35,000 nucleotides of DNA from Actinidia chinensis. Lineage: Eukaryota; Streptophyta; Magnoliopsida; Ericales; Actinidiaceae. Below are positions 31,385 through 35,000 of the stretch, in pieces. The stretch's first letter is position 1. Each line of letters opens with the position of its first letter. The notes below the pieces were generated by a model, which was given only the letters and a program-made list of their open reading frames with translations, did no database searches and was not told the origin of the DNA. The stretch spans positions 1 through 35,000 of the forward strand of contig VIGQ01001234.1 of assembly GCA_009663005.1 (NCBI GenBank). Reading direction: 5' to 3'. The position numbers and the translations under genes were made by a program.

Positions 31385-31910
31385 GGACGGTAGTTTGGCT
31401 GCCGGATAGCATTAGGGGGATAAGTTTTTAGAGGGATAACTTTAACTACCATGGTTTGGATACTTTTTAGAATTGTGGATAAGGGTGCGAGATAAAGAAA
31501 AGGAAAAATTTCTAGATGAGAAACAAAATAAAAAAATATCTAGATATTAAAAAAAAAAAAAATATTATATATATATAGATATACATATTAAATATCTATC
31601 GATTATATATTATGGTGAGGAATACGTTAATTAGATATGTTATATAGGTTATATATATGTAATATATATTGTTAATATTCATTATTTTATATTTGGTTTC
31701 TTTATATATAGTTTCTTCTTATCCCCCACCCTTATCTTCCGGAGAACTTTTAATAGGGTGAGGGGTCACCCATAAATTATTCGCCTATATCCTCCCTCTT
31801 GGAAAAAAAGTTATCCGGGCGTGGGTTTTTTACCATCCAGTCGGATAGAAAAAATTATTTAGGAAAAAAAAAAAGTTATCGCCCCTTATCCTCCATCCAA
31901 AACAAAGTCC
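31385..31910. mobile_element. inverted-repeat element (MITE-like)
   Basis: The left part has TTTGGCTGCCGGATAGC...GGGATAAG and the right part TTATCCTCCATCCAAAACAAA, whose reverse complement is TTTGTTTTGGATGGAGGATAA. Inner words GATAAGGGTGCGAGATAAA (near 31,478) and CTTATCCCCCACCCTTATC (near 31,718) are also inverted. The centre is TA-rich. The GTTTGGAT--GGATAAG type is common in Tourist-like elements. Target duplication not resolved. Confidence 0.45.
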
Positions 31911-33427
31911 TACAGCCTGTTTGGCATCGGAGCGGGTCCCGGAATTGGCCATCTCCGGATTTGTTCTCCCATGATGCTACTTCTCCCGGGGTTTGGCGAG
32001 TATTTTGGACTCCCTGATTTCTTCTCCAGCTGCCTCGAAAATCCTTCCATAAATGGATATGGGATGGACAGGGGGTTACCACGTCCGTCATCACGGATCC
32101 TCCGTCGTCGTGGTGATGACTATTGTGCCCTCGTGTTGGGGGAAGAAGAATCATTTTTGCGGTGAGACTGGACAGACGTCTTCTCTCTCTTTAAGCTTAA
32201 CAATATTGGAAGAAGGAACCAGGGGAGGATTCGATTGTATTTGGGTTTAAATTTACACTGACCTCCCTTGAGGGCTTATGAGTTAATAAATAAAGAAACC
32301 TTGACGTTTAAGAATTATAATTACCTCCCCTGAAAGTTGAAACTTAAAATAGATTCCTCAAGTAACCCCCCAAAAAATTATCAAAATTATATTATATGAA
32401 TATTTACATTTATTTTTTACTGATTTTAATTTTATTATTTATTATTCGGGTTTCGCATAAAATCGGGTACCAATTTGGAACAAAATTTATGCAATGGGGG
32501 GAAATTGGGGGTCTCTGTCAGGCAAAATAGTCAATTGGTACTTTTTTTTGTGCAGTAATAAGTTAAATTAAATTAAAATTAATTTAATAAAATTAAATTG
32601 GATTGAATCAATTAAAATTATAAGATCGTAATTATTTAAATTAAAAACTATAAGAATCAAGGTGAAACATTTTTCTAAACTACAAGACCTTTTGGGTATG
32701 AGTTTGCATATTGGGTGTGTTTGGCACTTTTTTTTCAAAACTTTTTATATTTATTTTTTTTTTTTTTATTTTTTAATTATCCATTTAAGACCAAAGTTAA
32801 AAATTAAAAAATCTTGATAAAAAGTTAAAGTAAATTAATCGATTTGTTTTTTGCTTATTTTTTAAAATGTAAAGACTTATTTCATCTTTACTAGTTTTAT
32901 ACCTTTAGGTGGTCAATTTTTTGTAATATTCATACATTATTAATATTAAAAAATTCCAAGTAATAGTTCAAATTTGATTGCTTTAATCTTTCTAGACTCA
33001 AAATCTTGAAAGTAATATATTTTTACCTCCTAATATATTATTAAATAATTAATTTTTGATAATTAAAACCCCCAAAAAATTAAAATTATATATTTTTAAC
33101 AGTATACATTAATATTTAAAGAAAATTTTATTTAATCATTATAAATATTAATTATATATTTTTATGCTAAGTAAACAAAATTATATTTAAAGTAACAACT
33201 AATAAGTAAGTGAGGGTAATTTTGTCTTTTATATTTTATCCCATCATATTTCCAATTTATCAAATTCACCTTCTTCCAAAAACAATCCAAACACCAAACT
33301 TATAAATTCCACCACTTCTTAAAAAGGTGAGCCCCCGCTTATTATAATGCTCCCTCATTTCAACCTCCATCAAATCCCCCTCATTCCAAATCCACCAAAA
33401 TCATCTCCTGCTGCCAAACGGGCTGTA
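31911..33427. mobile_element. 1.5-kb element with about 22-bp terminal inverted repeats
   Basis: The left end TACAGCCTGTTTGGCATCGG and the reverse complement of the right end, TACAGCCCGTTTGGCAGCAGG, are clearly related. The flanks share ACAAA (ACAAAGTCC left, ACAAACTTG right), perhaps a decayed 9-bp duplication. A GC-richer block at 31,930-32,170 is followed by very AT-rich DNA. There is no transposase, so it is non-autonomous. The superfamily is undetermined. Confidence 0.55.
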
Positions 33428-34124
33428 ACAAACTTGTCTGCCACATAGCAGGGTTTGGAATTATATACTTTTGTAAGGTAATAAGGAAGGGGCTTGAGGG
33501 CCAAAATTCAAACCAGGCTCGTGATGGCATTTGGGGACCCAATTAAGCAAGGGCTCTAATGGGAAAAATTGCACCCCACACCTCTGAATTCTATTGAAAT
33601 CATCCAAGTTACCCTTTTATATCTAAAAATCACAAAGTACTCTTTTATTTTTTAATTTATGTAATAATTTAGACTCATCTTAATTTCAATTGGAAAAAAA
33701 CAAAATCAACTAAATACCCCATTTTCCGCTTACTCTATCCTTTCCGTAATAAAAAAAATCAACAAACTTCATTCTACGAAGTCCACTTCTATCTCATTCC
33801 AACTCTTCGTCATCACAACCTCTACCACTTCAAAAGAAGCTAAAGGTGGTTGGAGGATGGGATTTGGTGGTTTGGCTCCATTATTTTTTCATCTCATACT
33901 GTCTCTTGACAAATTGCAATAAAGACGGGTATGTAGTAACTCTTCCTTAAGGTCAAATAATGGGTTAGCGACAGGGTTGGAAATGTATTTCATAGAAATA
34001 AAGGGAGACAATTGTGATTTTAGATTAATACAGGGCGGTGTGTTAGTAAAATTTACCACTTATTATTGACTAATTTTTCCCTTTTTTCAAAGAGAGGAAT
34101 CTATATTATAAATCAAAAAACTAC
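33428..34124. other. intergenic, no gene seen
   Basis: No supported feature. The stretch has the CACCCC/GGGTGT-poor, AT-rich look of the surrounding repeat-derived DNA. Confidence 0.5.
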
Positions 34125-34690
34125 TTTTAAATTCAAATCGTCTCTCGATATCTACGGTGAAAACTATTTGAGTTTTCCAACGGCTGAGATTTCACTTGAA
34201 ATTATTTTTCATGCCTAAAATATCACTTTTTCTTACATTTCTCCTTCCCATCACTCTTATTTTCTCTCCCACATAACTCTCTCTCTTTTAGGGGGACCTA
34301 CACACATTTATTTTTTTTTGTCTCATTTTTATTTTTTATTAATAAATTTATTATTATTGATCAAAATTTATATTATTATAATTATTTAACGATTAAGAGC
34401 CTTAAAAATATTTTTAAAATAGTTTATTTTGAAGATAAAAATAAATTATTATTTTTTAGTAAGCTTTCACTTAAATCGATAATTTTTTATATTTTTAAAT
34501 ATTTGTATTAAGAGAAAGAGAAACAGATATAAAATATTGATTAATGGTTAAAAAAAATTCACTAAAGACGATTATTTTTTTTTTTTATATTACTGAAATT
34601 AATTGTCCATAATTGTAGTAGTAAAAAAATATTAGTAAAAATAAATATTTAAATAATATATTCATAATAAGAACAAAAAAAATCTATAAT
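34125..34690 (+). repeat. AT-rich dispersed repeat, copy 2
   Basis: Same orientation as copy 1 at 29,735-30,300 and similar along its length with many indels. It carries an extra CT-rich insert at about 34,230-34,290 (TTACATTTCTCCTTCCCATC...CTCTCTCTCT). Confidence 0.65.
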
Positions 34691-34749
34691 ATAAACACAA
34701 CATATTTTTAAATATCTACAATAACTATTTATATTATAAATATTAACTT

Positions 34750-35000
34750 ATTTTAAAATCTTAATCTATTCTCGCCTGTTTTTACGGTTGAAATCCATTT
34801 GAGTTAATCTAATGACTTAAAATTCACTGAAAATTATTTTTCTTCTCCCCCAAAACTATCACTTCTTTCTCTCAAAAAAGTGTGGGTCTACAAGATTGAT
34901 CCAATAATAGACAAAAACCTTTAAAGATGAAATAATAATTTATCCGGTGGATCATTTTTAGTGGGCTACAAAATAAAATAAAAATAAAAACATCTTTTTT
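34750..35000 (+). repeat. AT-rich dispersed repeat, partial copy 3
   Basis: TTACGGTTGAAATCCATTTG, then TAAAATTCACTGAAAATTATTTTTC and a CT-rich CACTTCTTTCTCTC stretch, repeats the opening of copy 2. It becomes unclear before the window ends. Confidence 0.5.

Noticed and set aside
31876..32250. Overlapping 60-90-codon frames on both strands
   Set aside because: They lie in the GC-richer end of an inverted-repeat element, are open on both strands and have no protein similarity.
1..35000. A novel defence or biosynthetic gene system
   Set aside because: No cluster of co-oriented unknown genes exists; all coding traces belong to two ordinary plant gene families or to retroelements.

Overview
This window is eukaryotic nuclear DNA, most likely from a eudicot plant. 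It is AT-rich and intron-rich, packed with plant-type transposable elements, and carries two recognisable plant genes in pieces. No bacterial operon, rRNA, CRISPR array or organellar gene is visible. No long uninterrupted coding region exists. Homology has to be followed across frame jumps of one or two bases, which points to old pseudogenes, an error-prone long-read assembly, or both. All exon edges below were placed by eye from protein-family similarity and GT/AG signals.

Layout. 1-1,340 is non-coding with a hAT-like element (257-1081). 1,330-1,876 is a GC-richer leader-like block ending at a good GTAAGAG donor. 5,489-14,258 (+) is a BAH plus agenet chromatin-reader gene: an exon reading AWT...NHYPAFWRNGIK, a long BAH/first-agenet exon, a 4.15-kb intron full of repeats (a SINE with perfect 11-bp target duplication, other tRNA-like SINE pieces, a four-copy GC-rich tandem array), a second agenet exon, and a terminal exon with a zinc-knuckle-like motif. 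The terminal exon is split by a 1.7-kb LTR element (11,947-13,650). That element has two about 400-bp LTRs, a tRNA-Met-type primer site and a Ty3/gypsy-type gag remnant but no pol. It also holds what looks like a fragment of a class XI myosin IQ-motif exon.

14,900-about 19,180 (-) is a pectin methylesterase gene of the QRT1-like type, five exons visible, facing the BAH gene tail to tail. Two key residues are replaced (QDT Asp to Tyr; LGR-x-W Trp to Cys) and there are several frame breaks, so it looks inactive as written.

19,181-35,000 holds no recognisable host gene. It contains a complete but broken Ty1/copia element on the minus strand (21,543-about 26,107), a non-coding retroelement-like block (26,640-27,960), a MITE with TTA duplications (28,067-28,514), a short coding-phase minisatellite (30,400-30,515), two further inverted-repeat elements (31,385-31,910 and 31,911-33,427), and three direct copies of an AT-rich repeat (about 29,735, 34,125 and 34,750).

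The most interesting items are the exon-splitting gag-only LTR element with its possible captured myosin exon, the paired active-site losses in the pectinesterase, and the GC-rich tandem array in the intron.
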